A DNA stretch of 64,000 nt from Bin5 sp022827195 (GTDB lineage Bacteria; Chloroflexota; Anaerolineae; Caldilineales; Caldilineaceae): positions 4,588,001-4,652,000 of the forward strand of contig OZ242331.1 of assembly GCA_965208275.1 (NCBI GenBank). The letters are read 5' to 3'. Shown piece by piece: positions 1-8,128 of this stretch (position 1 is the first letter of the stretch; every line of letters starts with the position of its first letter). Position numbers and translations under genes: made by a program. The notes below the pieces were generated by a model that searched no databases, was not told where the DNA came from, and saw only the letters and a program-made list of their open reading frames with translations.

Positions 1-2
1 AG

Positions 3-854
3 CTCAACGAAGAGACCGAGCGCTTGCACTACATAGAGGAGTTGAGCAAGCGCGCCGGATTTCCGCCCCTCGACCGGACAGTCGAGAGACTCGTGCAGGC
101 CAGGTCTTACGCGCTGCGGCATCCATCTGAGGAGGGCCGCCATCGCCGGCGCTATACGCAGCCCCGGAATGAACCGCCCCCGGCCGAAGAGGGGGCACAA
201 ACACCGCCAAACCGCGGGCCTCTGGACGACGCCGGCCCGGCCGCACCTGACAACCAAGCCAACGGTATGCTTTGGTCATCGGCGTCTGATCTGGCCGCGT
301 TTATACCGGAAACCAAACTGGAAGGTTTTCTGCTGTCCTTTTTGATCTATGATCCCGACCTGCTGATATGGCAGAAGGGGATGACGGAGGAGCTCGAGGT
401 CCTCCCCCTGAGCGGCAAAGACTTCCAGCAGATCGAATACCGGGAGATCTTCGTTGCTCTGCGCAGTTTCATCGCCAGCGATGAGTTGTGGGACATCAAC
501 GCCTTTCAGGACACGCTCAGCTCCACCTATCACCCGGTTCTATCTCAGCTGATGACACAGATCATGACGATGCCGGAGAGGGAACCGGCTGATGTTCAGA
601 ACGCGCTGATCAAACTTCTGATCAGGCTGCGGTGCTCGCGGCTGCGTGAAGATCTGTCGGCAATGCAGTTTTTGTTGCACGACGCGCAGGAAGGCGATGA
701 CCGTGAAGCGGTCATGGAGTATTCGTCCAGCATAAACGCCAATCGTCGCGACCGCCACCACCTGGAACGCGTATTGGTGCGCAGAAGTCAGGTTTCTTAC
801 GGCGCTGCCCGTACCGACCTGGGAATCGTAATTGTCCCCGAGAGTCCCCAATAG
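3..854 (+). CDS. dnaG: DNA primase, C-terminal part (cut by window edge)
   Basis: The reading frame is open to the left edge (L-N-E-E-T-E-R then LHYIEELSKRAG), so the start and the zinc-finger and TOPRIM parts lie outside the window. What remains is the end of the primase body, a Pro/Gly/Asn-rich linker (about residues 50-85 of the visible part) and a helical C-terminal domain (from about LEGFLLSFLIYDPDLL to the end) resembling the DnaB-helicase-binding domain of DnaG. Assignment also rests on the neighbour: it ends 11 bases before rpoD, the classic dnaG-rpoD macromolecular synthesis order. DnaG makes RNA primers for Okazaki fragments. The C-terminal domain is the least conserved part of the family, so the name depends partly on context. 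Confidence 0.8.
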   Translation, partial: LNEETERLHYIEELSKRAGFPPLDRTVERLVQARSYALRHPSEEGRHRRRYTQPRNEPPPAEEGAQTPPNRGPLDDAGPAAPDNQANGMLWSSASDLAAFIPETKLEGFLLSFLIYDPDLLIWQKGMTEELEVLPLSGKDFQQIEYREIFVALRSFIASDELWDINAFQDTLSSTYHPVLSQLMTQIMTMPEREPADVQNALIKLLIRLRCSRLREDLSAMQFLLHDAQEGDDREAVMEYSSSINANRRDRHHLERVLVRRSQVSYGAARTDLGIVIVPESPQ

Positions 855-865
855 CAGGTAGGAAT

Positions 866-2155
866 ATGGCAAAAAAATTCAACGCGTCAAACAAGCCCGT
901 CGACGTCCATGTCGACGCACCGGACGCCAAAGACGAGCTTGATGACTATATTCAGGATGGTGAATCCGAGGAGGGTTTTTCCCCGGAGATCTTCGAGGAG
1001 GAGGAGGAGGAGAACACGGCTCTGCCGAGAATCGAACGTGACCTTGAGCTGGAAGAAGAGATCGAAAAAGAAACACAGATCCCGGTGGAGAAGATTATCG
1101 AGGATGTGTCGGAGGTCGGCCAGATGCTGGACCCGATGCGTATGTACCTGCGCGAAATCGGGCGCCATGAACTGTTGACCGCCGAACAGCAGACCGCGCT
1201 GGCCGAACGGATCCAGCGCGGCCTTCAGGCGGATGAACGCCTCCGGCAGGCGACCGCTGACGGCGAAGAGCCGGCTGACGGATCAACCGTCAGCCTATCG
1301 CCGGATGAAATCGAGGAGTTGAAGGCATCAATCGCCGACGGCAAAGTTGCGCAGGACCATCTGGCAAATAGCAATCTGCGCCTTGTTGTCAGCGTGGCCA
1401 AACGCTACGTCGGGCGCGGCCTGAACTTCCCGGACCTGATCCAGGAAGGGAATGTCGGCCTGCTGCGCGCCGTGGAAAAGTTCGATCACACGCTGGGATT
1501 CAAGTTCAGCACCTACGCCACCTGGTGGATTCGCCAGGCGATTAGCCGCGCGATCGCCTATCAGGCGCGCACGATTCGCATCCCGGTCCACATGGTGGAG
1601 ACGATTAACCGGCAGATGCGCACAGAGAGGGAGTTGCAACAAGAGATGAAGGGCGAGGAGCCGTCGCTGGAAAAGATTGCGCTGGAGATGGGCTACCTGG
1701 GAGAGGATGTGGCCGCGGATGTCCGGCAAGCGTTGGATGAGAAGCGGCCGCTCACAGGCGATTTGAAGAGCGTACTCGACCAGGCTGTGGCCAAAGTACA
1801 GCGCATCCAGCGTCTCAGCCGCGAACCGATCAGCCTCGACATGCCGGTCGGCGCGGAGGAGAACAGCTATCTGGGTGATTTCATCGAGGACGAGAGCATT
1901 CCCGCACCGGTGGATACTGCCAGCAGGCGGCTGCTGCGAGAGCAGATGAGCGAGATTCTGAGCGGGCTTCCCGAACGGGAGCACAAAGTTCTGAGCATGC
2001 GCTTCGGGCTGGAGGACGGCATGAGCCATACGCTGGAGGATGTGGGCAAAGAGTTCAACATCACGCGCGAGCGCGTGCGCCAAATCGAGGCCAGGGCGTT
2101 GCGCAAGTTGCGTCATCCCCAGCAAAGCCGCAAACTGCGCGACTACCTAGGCTGA
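866..2155 (+). CDS. rpoD: Primary sigma-70 factor RpoD/SigA
   Basis: 429 residues. An acidic N-terminal stretch (about 22-72, with EEEEEE near 45) is followed by region 1.2 (DPMRMYLREIGRHELL, 89-104), region 2 (NLRLVVSVAKRY, 170-181; core-binding and -10 recognition, including FSTYATWWIRQAISRA, 214-229), region 3, and region 4 with its helix-turn-helix (LEDVGKEFNITRERVRQIEARALRKLR split over 390-416). The ATG is preceded by AGGTAGGA at good spacing, and the gene sits 11 bases after dnaG, so the two are probably cotranscribed. It directs RNA polymerase to housekeeping promoters. The TTGnnn/TATAAT-like sites listed elsewhere in this window fit its expected specificity. Region 3 carries a modest insertion (about 280-318). 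Confidence 0.97.
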   Translation: MAKKFNASNKPVDVHVDAPDAKDELDDYIQDGESEEGFSPEIFEEEEEENTALPRIERDLELEEEIEKETQIPVEKIIEDVSEVGQMLDPMRMYLREIGRHELLTAEQQTALAERIQRGLQADERLRQATADGEEPADGSTVSLSPDEIEELKASIADGKVAQDHLANSNLRLVVSVAKRYVGRGLNFPDLIQEGNVGLLRAVEKFDHTLGFKFSTYATWWIRQAISRAIAYQARTIRIPVHMVETINRQMRTERELQQEMKGEEPSLEKIALEMGYLGEDVAADVRQALDEKRPLTGDLKSVLDQAVAKVQRIQRLSREPISLDMPVGAEENSYLGDFIEDESIPAPVDTASRRLLREQMSEILSGLPEREHKVLSMRFGLEDGMSHTLEDVGKEFNITRERVRQIEARALRKLRHPQQSRKLRDYLG

Positions 2156-2198
2156 CAGTTCCGCGCTCGGGGCCTGGTTCGGTTGCAGCCTCCGCAAT

Positions 2199-2214
2199 CG
2201 TAAATGCATTTACG
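2199..2214. promoter_or_regulatory. 16-bp perfect palindrome upstream of the tRNA-Asn promoter
   Basis: CGTAAATGCATTTACG reads identically on both strands. It ends 11 bases before the -35 box of the tRNA-Asn promoter and lies 43 bases after the rpoD stop codon. It is AT-rich in a GC-rich context. It could be an operator or an UP-like element; it is too short and has no T-run, so it is not an obvious terminator. Function is inferred from position only. Confidence 0.4.
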
Positions 2215-2225
2215 TTAGCGGAATT

Positions 2226-2254
2226 TTGACTGGCACCCCAACAGTTCGTATAAT
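2226..2254 (+). promoter_or_regulatory. Sigma-70 promoter of tRNA-Asn
   Basis: TTGACT at 2226-2231, a 17-bp spacer, and a perfect TATAAT at 2249-2254. The tRNA begins 71 bases further on. This is one of the best consensus promoters in the window, as expected for a stable RNA gene. Confidence 0.85.
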
Positions 2255-2325
2255 GATCCACTGTTGTCTCGACCGTCGCCGACCCCGTCTTCCAGGCGGA
2301 TTGCGACGATTCGAGACCGAAGTTT

Positions 2326-2401
<76 letters not shown>

Positions 2402-2443
2402 TTCTTCGAGCGCGAACTACAGTGCCGCGACGGTTAACGCCAG

Positions 2444-2476
2444 GCCCCGGAGGGCGATCCCTTCGGGGCTTTGTTT
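2444..2476 (+). terminator. Intrinsic terminator after tRNA-Asn
   Basis: GCCCCGGAGGG (2444-2454), loop CGAT, and CCCTTCGGGGC (2459-2469) form an 11-bp stem with one G-T pair, followed by TTTGTTT. It lies 43 bases after the tRNA. Just beyond it is a 14-bp direct repeat, TATCTCACGCCTCT, at 2476-2489 and 2495-2508; nothing else is recognisable before the next gene. Confidence 0.85.
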
Positions 2477-2599
2477 ATCTCACGCCTCTCTGTATATCTC
2501 ACGCCTCTATAAGGGCATCCGCGTTTCGACATTGCCTGACCGGCGCCGGTCGAAAGGCCCAGTCGTTTCCACACCACGGGGAACGTTGGAGCAGGCAAG

Positions 2600-3106
2600 T
2601 CAGCGCCCTTTCAGAATGTTGCGGATTCTTGCCTGAACCGACGCAGATTCCGATTCGATGGCCCGGGCAAGCAGTCCGTCCACCTTTTCCCGATATCGTG
2701 GGAAGCGAAGCGAAAGTTCGTTGAATCCGTTATAGGCCCACGCCCTGACAAACTTGCTATCGCTCTCGAGGCAGGCATCCAGGAACTTCCCAAGACCGAC
2801 GCTGTCGTCCTCGGGAATGTCAAGATAGGGGAGGCACTGAAGGATGTGCAGTTTGCTTTCCCAATGCTCCTGAACGGAAAGGCTGTCGAAAACCGCACGA
2901 CAACCGGCAGCGGATAGAGAATTTCCCACCTCAAGATGTTTCTTCAGAAGCCAGGTTGCCGCCCGTTGCAGTTCGACATCTGCAATATGCGCCAGGATCG
3001 TCGCAACGAAACTCTCTTCAGCGCTATGGCGTTCGTAGGTTGACTGCAACGCGGCGGCCGACTTGCCGTCCCAGGAGGCAATCTCTTCCGATAGCGTCTT
3101 GGTCAC
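2600..3106 (-). CDS. HEAT-repeat-like helical protein, unknown function
   Basis: 168 residues, predicted almost all alpha-helical, with repeating pairs of amphipathic helices (for example VATILAHIADVELQRAATWLL, about 35-55, and FVRAWAYNGFNELSLRFP, about 118-135). This resembles HEAT/ARM-type scaffolds that bind proteins or nucleic acid. The start is GTG (codon at 3104-3106), chosen because AGGAG lies 8 bases upstream. There is no signal peptide or membrane segment, so it is probably cytoplasmic. It stands alone, convergent with the tRNA-Asn unit. No catalytic motif is visible. The HEAT assignment rests on the helix pattern alone and no specific family is recognised. Confidence 0.7.
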   Translation of the reverse strand: MTKTLSEEIASWDGKSAAALQSTYERHSAEESFVATILAHIADVELQRAATWLLKKHLEVGNSLSAAGCRAVFDSLSVQEHWESKLHILQCLPYLDIPEDDSVGLGKFLDACLESDSKFVRAWAYNGFNELSLRFPRYREKVDGLLARAIESESASVQARIRNILKGR

Positions 3107-3322
3107 ATGCGACTCCTGCGACGTCAGGCGGTAGCATTGCAGCCTAACGAGATCTTTCCCGCCAGCTATTCCTGTTCGGGACGCTACAGAACGACAGCGC
3201 TTTCAAAGGCACTGCAGTATCCTGTCATGGGGAGGTATTCCTCACCGTGACAGGCAGAAGTCGAGCCCCTGGGCCGCATTCGCGGCAACAGGGTCGATTC
3301 TTGGTTCTCCGGTACCCGTGGT

Positions 3323-3463
3323 TTAGCAGCCCGTTTCGCCAAGGGCCGCCTTGACGAGACGGCCAGGGGTCTGGTCAACGGCCCCGCAAACTGCGAAATC
3401 CATGAATCCCTTGGGCGCATACACCAACTCTCCACTGTCGGGCTCAGCCACCTCTTCATGATC
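3323..3463 (-). pseudogene. Possible gene remnant (about 46 codons)
   Basis: A stretch on the minus strand reads like protein (DHEEVAEPDSGELVYAPKGF, then a further 26 residues ending LGETGC and a TAA at 3323-3325). It has GC-rich third positions but no usable start codon and an in-frame stop a few codons upstream. I cannot assign a family. It lies in a 546-base gap (3107-3652) beside other decayed genes and may be a fragment of a lost gene. Apart from this and the promoter at 3513, I see nothing in the gap. Confidence 0.25.
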
Positions 3464-3512
3464 ATGTCGTCCAAACCGGTCAATGGCTTACACCCTCTGA
3501 TACAGTCCTCTT

Positions 3513-3541
3513 TTGACCGGCTGCCTACAATCTATTATGTT
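3513..3541 (+). promoter_or_regulatory. Promoter of the VOC gene
   Basis: TTGACC (3513-3518), a 17-bp spacer, and TATGTT (3536-3541). The next gene starts 111 bases downstream. Sigma-70-like. Confidence 0.55.
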
Positions 3542-3652
3542 TGGTATGTTCTGCCAATCCTTCGTCATTTGCTTTACAGCAGTTGCAGAATCCTGTCGCG
3601 TTGCCAAGACATAACTGCAAGCGAGCAATCGACCCAAAAAGGAGATATAGAA

Positions 3653-4048
3653 ATGAGTTCGCCCAAGCTGTACGAAGCGGCCTTTCCCTACGCAGACGAC
3701 ATCTTGGCACTGCCCGTGGTAGACATCGAGCGCGCTGCGGCCTGGTACTGCGACATGTTCGGGATGAGTGAGGTCGAACGGCGGGATGGTCCGACGCCTT
3801 CAGTGGTGCTGGAGCGCGACGGCGTTCAGATCGGGTTCGCGGTTAATGGCGGCGACCCCGGCAATGAGGGCGCGGCCATTCGCGTACGCGATATCCACCG
3901 CGCCAAGCAGGAGCTGGAGGCCAAAGGGATCAAAACCGGCAACTGGCGCGTGGACGAGCAGGACGGCCAGAAACTGCAGGTCTTCTTTGTAATCGCCCCG
4001 GACGGCCTCTGCTACTACTTCCACCAACCGCTCGACGAGGTGACGTAG
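3653..4048 (+). CDS. VOC-superfamily protein (glyoxalase/bleomycin-resistance type)
   Basis: 131 residues, one full vicinal-oxygen-chelate module. A beta-alpha-beta-beta-beta pattern begins at LALPVVDIERAAAWYCDMFG and ends PDGLCYYFHQPL. Typical VOC elements include the Y-x-x-x-F-G turn near residue 34 and the final F/Y-x-x-x-P-D-G segment. The ATG at 3653 is chosen over the longer frame because AAAGGAG sits 10 bases upstream and homology begins there. Proteins of this size act as homodimers, either metal-dependent lyases or dioxygenases or small-molecule binders. The first metal-ligand position is not a clear His here, so a binding or resistance role is as likely as catalysis. It has its own promoter. 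Confidence 0.85.
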   Translation: MSSPKLYEAAFPYADDILALPVVDIERAAAWYCDMFGMSEVERRDGPTPSVVLERDGVQIGFAVNGGDPGNEGAAIRVRDIHRAKQELEAKGIKTGNWRVDEQDGQKLQVFFVIAPDGLCYYFHQPLDEVT

Positions 4049-4100
4049 AGGCCGGTCCGCAGGGCACGCTGAAATCCTGCATAACATACGGAAAGAGCGT

Positions 4101-4988
4101 ATGAAGGTGGTCATCCTGGGCGGAAGCGGGGAGCCGGGGACCATTCTGTCGCGCGTGTTTCATCGTACGGGGTAGGAAGTCGTCGCGATCAGCCGCGGCG
4201 CGTTGCAGACGCCCTGGAAGTCCCTCCAGCAGGATGCAGCCACGCACGGCGCCTGGTGCGCAGAGCTTGATGGCGCGGATGCGGTCATCAAGCTTGCCGG
4301 GCGCAGCGTCAACTGCAGATACAACCCCGGCAATCGTCGGCAGATCATGCAGTCCTGCGTCGTGACCTCCCGTCTCGTCGGTGAAGCTGTGGCCGCGGCC
4401 AGGCGCCCACCGCGCGTCTGGCCGCAGGCGAGCACCGCTACCATTTACGCGCACCGCTTCGACGAAGCCGGCGGCATCATCGGCGGCGGCGAAGCGGACC
4501 TCCCCGACAGTTGGCGCTTCAGCTTGGACGTTGCTCAGGCGTGGGAGCGGGAACTGGACAATGCCTCGGTTGCTGGCACGCCCAAGGTCAAAGTGCGCTC
4601 CGCGATGGTAATGAGTCCCCAACGCGGCGGTGTTTTCGACGCCTTGCTCTCCCTGGTACGCGTCGGCCTGGGCGGAAAGGCGGGCAACGGGCGCCAGTAC
4701 ATCTCCTGGATTCACTACGCAGGCTTCGTGCAGGCCGTCTGCTGGCTCATCGACCAAGACGAGATCGACGATGTCATCAACATCGCTTCCCCCAATCCGT
4801 TGCCGAACGCCGAATTCATACGCCATCAGCGCGCGGCCTGGGGCATTCCCTTCGGGCTGCCCGCGACAGGGTGGATGCTCGAAGTAGGTGCGTTTGTCAT
4901 GCGCAGCGAGACGGAGCTGATCCTGAAGAGCCGGCGCGTGGTGCACGGTATCCTTGCGGAACGCGGATTCCGGTTTCAGTTCCCCTAA
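4101..4988 (+). pseudogene. TIGR01777-type SDR/epimerase, broken by an in-frame TAG
   Basis: The frame from ATG 4101 reads MKVVILGGSGEPGT...HRTG, then TAG at 4173-4175, then EVVAISRGA, and continues to a TAA at 4986. Across the stop it matches the TIGR01777 (YfcH-like) NAD(P)-binding family over nearly the usual 300 residues: QASTATIYAHRFDE, SAMVMSPQRGGVFD, NPLPNAEF, and the C-terminal DUF1731-like ETELILKSRRVV. The glycine motif GGSGEPGT also departs from the usual GGSGxIG. An internal start such as TTG 4203 would lack the nucleotide-binding motif, so the gene is probably inactive. A single sequencing error at TAG cannot be excluded. Its 3' end overlaps the end of the convergent Fic pseudogene by 4 bases. 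Confidence 0.85.
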
Positions 4989-5883
4989 TGGCCCGTGGCG
5001 GCCAGGTCTCCTGGCTTCGGGCTGGCGAAATGTATTCTTTGCCTATGCAGGCCTATTGCTTCTCCAACATAGTTCTGGGAACTCCTATAATCGAATTCCC
5101 GGAAATGATGATCGACAATTTCATTCTGAAGTTCGATCAGCTTCCGCTTATTGAGGAACTATTCTTGTCCCACCTGTTCGAGTACAGACACGAAGCGTTC
5201 AGAGCGGGCAGCTGAAGGGTTGATCCGTTCTATGGCAAACGACGATCTGGCCTCTTTGGTATACAGGAATCTGACTGCACGCTCAACGAATGCAGGTACA
5301 TACTCGGAAATGACCTGCCTGCACCGTGAAGGCAAGTCGGACGAATCGACTTCTTCAAGAAATGGTGTGCGCCGGACCGTAGGACAAAAGCGGCTATCCC
5401 CCAGGAGATTGTCGTAGACGCGCTGACGGCGAATACGACGGGCAGGGCTAACCGTATAGTACTTGTCAGATTCGAGCAGTTCGACATAATCTCCTTGCGC
5501 CAGGTCATCCAGAGGAAGCAGTTTTCCGGTCAGGAATTCGTAGAAAAACCACAACCGTCTGGCATATTTGCCGGTCGGCCTCGCGTGAATGTATTCAAGC
5601 AGCTCCTCCTCCACGGATTCCTGGAACTAGCGGGCGAGGACCGCGAGGTTCATTCCGTCACATTTAAGCGCGAATTCAAGTTGATCGCCCAGACGGTCCC
5701 CGGGCCAGTAGTGGGGCGGATACACCTCCTTAGTGGCACCTGCCAGCGAGTCGATCCGGTGAGCCCCCTGGTCGTAACAACCGAGGTATGCCAATTGGTG
5801 ATTGCTTCGAGATTGTACCGCTCGATCAGAGCCGCATACCCGGCCGGCCTGAATATCGGCTTATCCTGGTCGGTTTCAATCAT
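4985..5883 (-). pseudogene. Fic-family AMP-transferase gene, multiply broken and truncated
   Basis: Read on the minus strand from ATG 5883: MIETDQDKPIF...YAALIERYNLEAI.NWH, then a frame change at the C-run 5764-5768 into AHRIDSLAGATKEVYPPHYW and GDQLEFALK. A TAG follows at 5627-5629. The frame then continues as RPTGKYARRLWFFYEFLTG and SSFAIERINPSAARSERF, shifts again near 5150-5165 into FLNKRKLIELQNEIVDHHF, YRSSQNYVGEA and IHFASPKPGDL, and stops at 4985. These are the N-terminal and inhibitory-helix-bearing parts of winged-helix Fic proteins. The catalytic HxFx(D/E)GNGRxxR loop is absent. Fic proteins transfer AMP to target hydroxyls; this copy cannot. The three lesions and lost 3' end are seen directly; the family name comes from the motifs. 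Confidence 0.85.
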
Positions 5884-5947
5884 GGGCTTTGTCCAGGGGG
5901 AAAAAGCTTTTGGGGCGTCGTTCTCCGATGCAACAAGAGTTTTGTTA

Positions 5948-6010
5948 AGCAAAACGGTTACAGAGGTAGCAAAATGATTAAATATCGCCAGTTGGCCAGC
6001 AAAACGATTA
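5948..6010. repeat. Three phased 13-bp direct repeats upstream of the Fic gene
   Basis: AGCAAAACGGTTA (5948), AGCAAAATGATTA (5968) and AGCAAAACGATTA (5998), consensus AGCAAAAYGRTTA, with start-to-start distances of 20 and 30 bp, i.e. whole helical turns. They lie 65-127 bases upstream of the Fic start (5883, minus strand) in an AT-rich island. They look like an operator for a regulator binding one DNA face, plausibly the winged-helix domain of the Fic protein itself. The rest of 5884-6338 holds nothing I can recognise. Confidence 0.55.
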
Positions 6011-6338
6011 TTGTGCTATTTGAATGCTTATTCTGTGTCAAGTGATGAGTATGACAGTTACATTTCGCTGATTGAAGGACGAAAGAGTTACAAGACCTAT
6101 GTTTCCAGCCCGCGACAGAGGCGACGTCCATCCTATTGCTAGGCCCGGCCGCGGATGCGCGTGCATTTAGAATGCGCGGCGAGCAGCGGCGTCCGCGCAG
6201 AGTCAACGATATCGGGTCTTGTCTATTGGGAGATGAATCGGACGGCGCAACCATACGCAGGGGAGCGAGATTGCGCCGTCCTGGTGGATGGCGGAGAATC
6301 GGTTCTTCCGGCTGCGTCTCGTAGCCGCTTTGCCGGCG

Positions 6339-6503
6339 TCAACCGCCGACAGGTGCAAGCGTGCCGGCCATCACCATGAATCCAAGCACGGCCAGTACGG
6401 TCATCATGACGATGATCATGTTACCCCGTCGCGCCGCCGCGCGCTCGGCAACCAGTTCCGATTCCAACTCGACGCGGCTCATCTGTTTGATGTCCCTGGC
6501 CAT
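6339..6503 (-). CDS. Small single-pass membrane protein, 54 residues
   Basis: ATG at 6501-6503 follows AGGAG at 8 bases, and the frame ends at TGA 6339. The protein has a charged cytoplasmic N-terminus (MARDIKQMSRVELESELVAE, then RAAARR) and one hydrophobic helix (IIVMMTVLAVLGFMVMAG, about 30-47), with a short tail. Positive residues before the helix predict N-in topology. It is a single gene between the Fic remnant and the DUF3179 gene. No family is recognised. Good ribosome-binding site, clean topology and biased codons argue that it is expressed. Confidence 0.65.
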   Translation of the reverse strand: MARDIKQMSRVELESELVAERAAARRGNMIIVMMTVLAVLGFMVMAGTLAPVGG

Positions 6504-6705
6504 GTTATTTTCTCCTGGATCCCCTGCCCGTCTACCTCAACTTCACTACAGGATCCAAAGATAGCACACTTGTTCTGATTTGTCAAGACCCAGTTTCGCT
6601 TCGTACCAAAATTGGACGCCGTGGCGTGCTGACGAATCCAGAACCAACGCCCGCAAAACGGGCGGCGATCGCGTAAGCCTGACTACAGCCCAAAGTTTCC
6701 CTCTG

Positions 6706-6714
6706 TGGCATAAT
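6706..6714 (+). promoter_or_regulatory. Possible extended -10 promoter of the DUF3179 gene
   Basis: TGGCATAAT at 6706-6714 fits an extended -10 element (TGn plus CATAAT); no good -35 is visible. It lies 86 bases before the start codon. Confidence 0.3.
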
Positions 6715-6799
6715 GCCCTGTATATGCTTAACCTGACGACCGACAACGCGCCCGGACATCAAAGCGGCAGCGCGTCATAGCCATTACAAGGGGGATTTC

Positions 6800-8077
6800 A
6801 TGCCGAGGAAGAGATGGACCCAGCTGGCGGGCCTGCTAATGATCGTTGCGATCATCCTGTTGGCCTGCGTTCCAATAGCGCCGGATGAAGCGCCCGCGCC
6901 CGCGGCAGCGCCGGCGGACACGGACAGCGCCCCCGCGTCCGCCGACACGGGGGACAGCGACGAGACCGCGCAAACGTCCAGCCGCGACACGGGCGTGCCG
7001 CAGCTCAACACGGAGGTAATCGTCGATGACAGCCCGCCGCCGGTCCGCACGCGCGGCTTTTCGACCGACTTTAGCCGCCGCACGGTGAGTTGGGGAGAGA
7101 TCCTTTCCGGCGGCCCGCCCAAAGACGGCATCCCGGCGGTCGACGCGCCGGAGTTCGAGTCGATCGCGGCAGGCGACGAGTGGCTGGAACCTCTGGATCC
7201 GGTGATCTCGTTCAGCCATGGAGATGTGACGCGCGCCTACCCGCTGAGTATTCTCATCTGGCACGAAATCGTCAACGACGTCGTGGACGGCCAGCCGGTG
7301 ACGATCACCTTCTGCCCGCTATGCAACGCCAGCATCGCCTTCGATCGTAATTTTGACGGCCAGGTCCTCGATTTTGGCACCACGGGAAGGCTTCGCAACA
7401 GCGATCTGATTATGTACGACCGCCAGACGGAGACCTGGTGGCAGCAATTCACCGGCGAAGGGATAATCGGCACGTATGCCGGCGAGCAGTTGCGCTTCCT
7501 CACCAGCCAGGTGCTTTCGTGGGAGGACTACATGACAAGCCATCCGGACGGTGAGGTGCTGGCGCGGCCCGATATGCCGCGCAACTACGGCTACAACCCG
7601 TATGTAGGCTATGACAGCACATCCCGCCCCTTCCTCTTTTTGGATACGCCCGACCCGCGCCTGGAACCGGTCGAGCGGGTCCTCGGCCTGACCACGGAGA
7701 CCGACGCCATCGCCTATCCCTTCGCGCTGCTGGAGGAGGCCGGCGTTGTCCACGATACGTTCGGCGGTTCAGATCTGGCGATTTTCCACAAGCCCGGGCT
7801 GGCCAGCGCGCTGGATAGCTCGCTCATCAGCAAGGGCAGAGACATCGGGGCAGTGGCCGTTTACGACCGCCAGCTTGGGGACCAGTTCCTGACCTTTTCG
7901 GCCAACGAGAACGGCACGTTCAGCGACGAAGAAACGGGCAGCACCTGGGACATTCTGGGTATGGCCGTTGACGGCCCGCTGGCCGGTGAGCAGCTGACCG
8001 CGGTGCTCCATTTCGATCACTTCTGGTTTGCCTGGGCGGCCTTTTTCCCGGCAACAGAGCTTTACGGCGAGGGGTAG
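6800..8077 (+). CDS. DUF3179-domain lipoprotein
   Basis: 425 residues. A lipoprotein signal (RKRW then ILLAC, modified Cys at 23) is followed by an Ala/Pro/Asp-rich spacer (to about 60) and a DUF3179 domain for the rest. Visible family hallmarks are VDAPEFE, a conserved H in SILIWHEIVND, the TFCPLCNAS pair of cysteines (about 170-176), FGTTGRLRNSDLIMYDRQT and W-W-Q-Q-F. The ATG follows AGGGGG. The protein would be anchored outside the cytoplasmic membrane. The biochemical function of DUF3179 is not established; the CxxC in a beta-rich fold suggests metal or redox chemistry, but that is inference. It appears monocistronic. Confidence 0.88.
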   Translation: MPRKRWTQLAGLLMIVAIILLACVPIAPDEAPAPAAAPADTDSAPASADTGDSDETAQTSSRDTGVPQLNTEVIVDDSPPPVRTRGFSTDFSRRTVSWGEILSGGPPKDGIPAVDAPEFESIAAGDEWLEPLDPVISFSHGDVTRAYPLSILIWHEIVNDVVDGQPVTITFCPLCNASIAFDRNFDGQVLDFGTTGRLRNSDLIMYDRQTETWWQQFTGEGIIGTYAGEQLRFLTSQVLSWEDYMTSHPDGEVLARPDMPRNYGYNPYVGYDSTSRPFLFLDTPDPRLEPVERVLGLTTETDAIAYPFALLEEAGVVHDTFGGSDLAIFHKPGLASALDSSLISKGRDIGAVAVYDRQLGDQFLTFSANENGTFSDEETGSTWDILGMAVDGPLAGEQLTAVLHFDHFWFAWAAFFPATELYGEG

Positions 8078-8128
8078 GAAGCGAATCGTGAGGAGGGCGA
8101 GGCGCTTCGACCTCTCTCTCCTTACCTT

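Noticed and set aside
3184..3483. Minus-strand open frame of 99 codons
   Set aside because: Composition is Arg/Pro/Ser-rich and shadow-like. The neighbouring minus-strand frame over 3323-3463 looks more protein-like.
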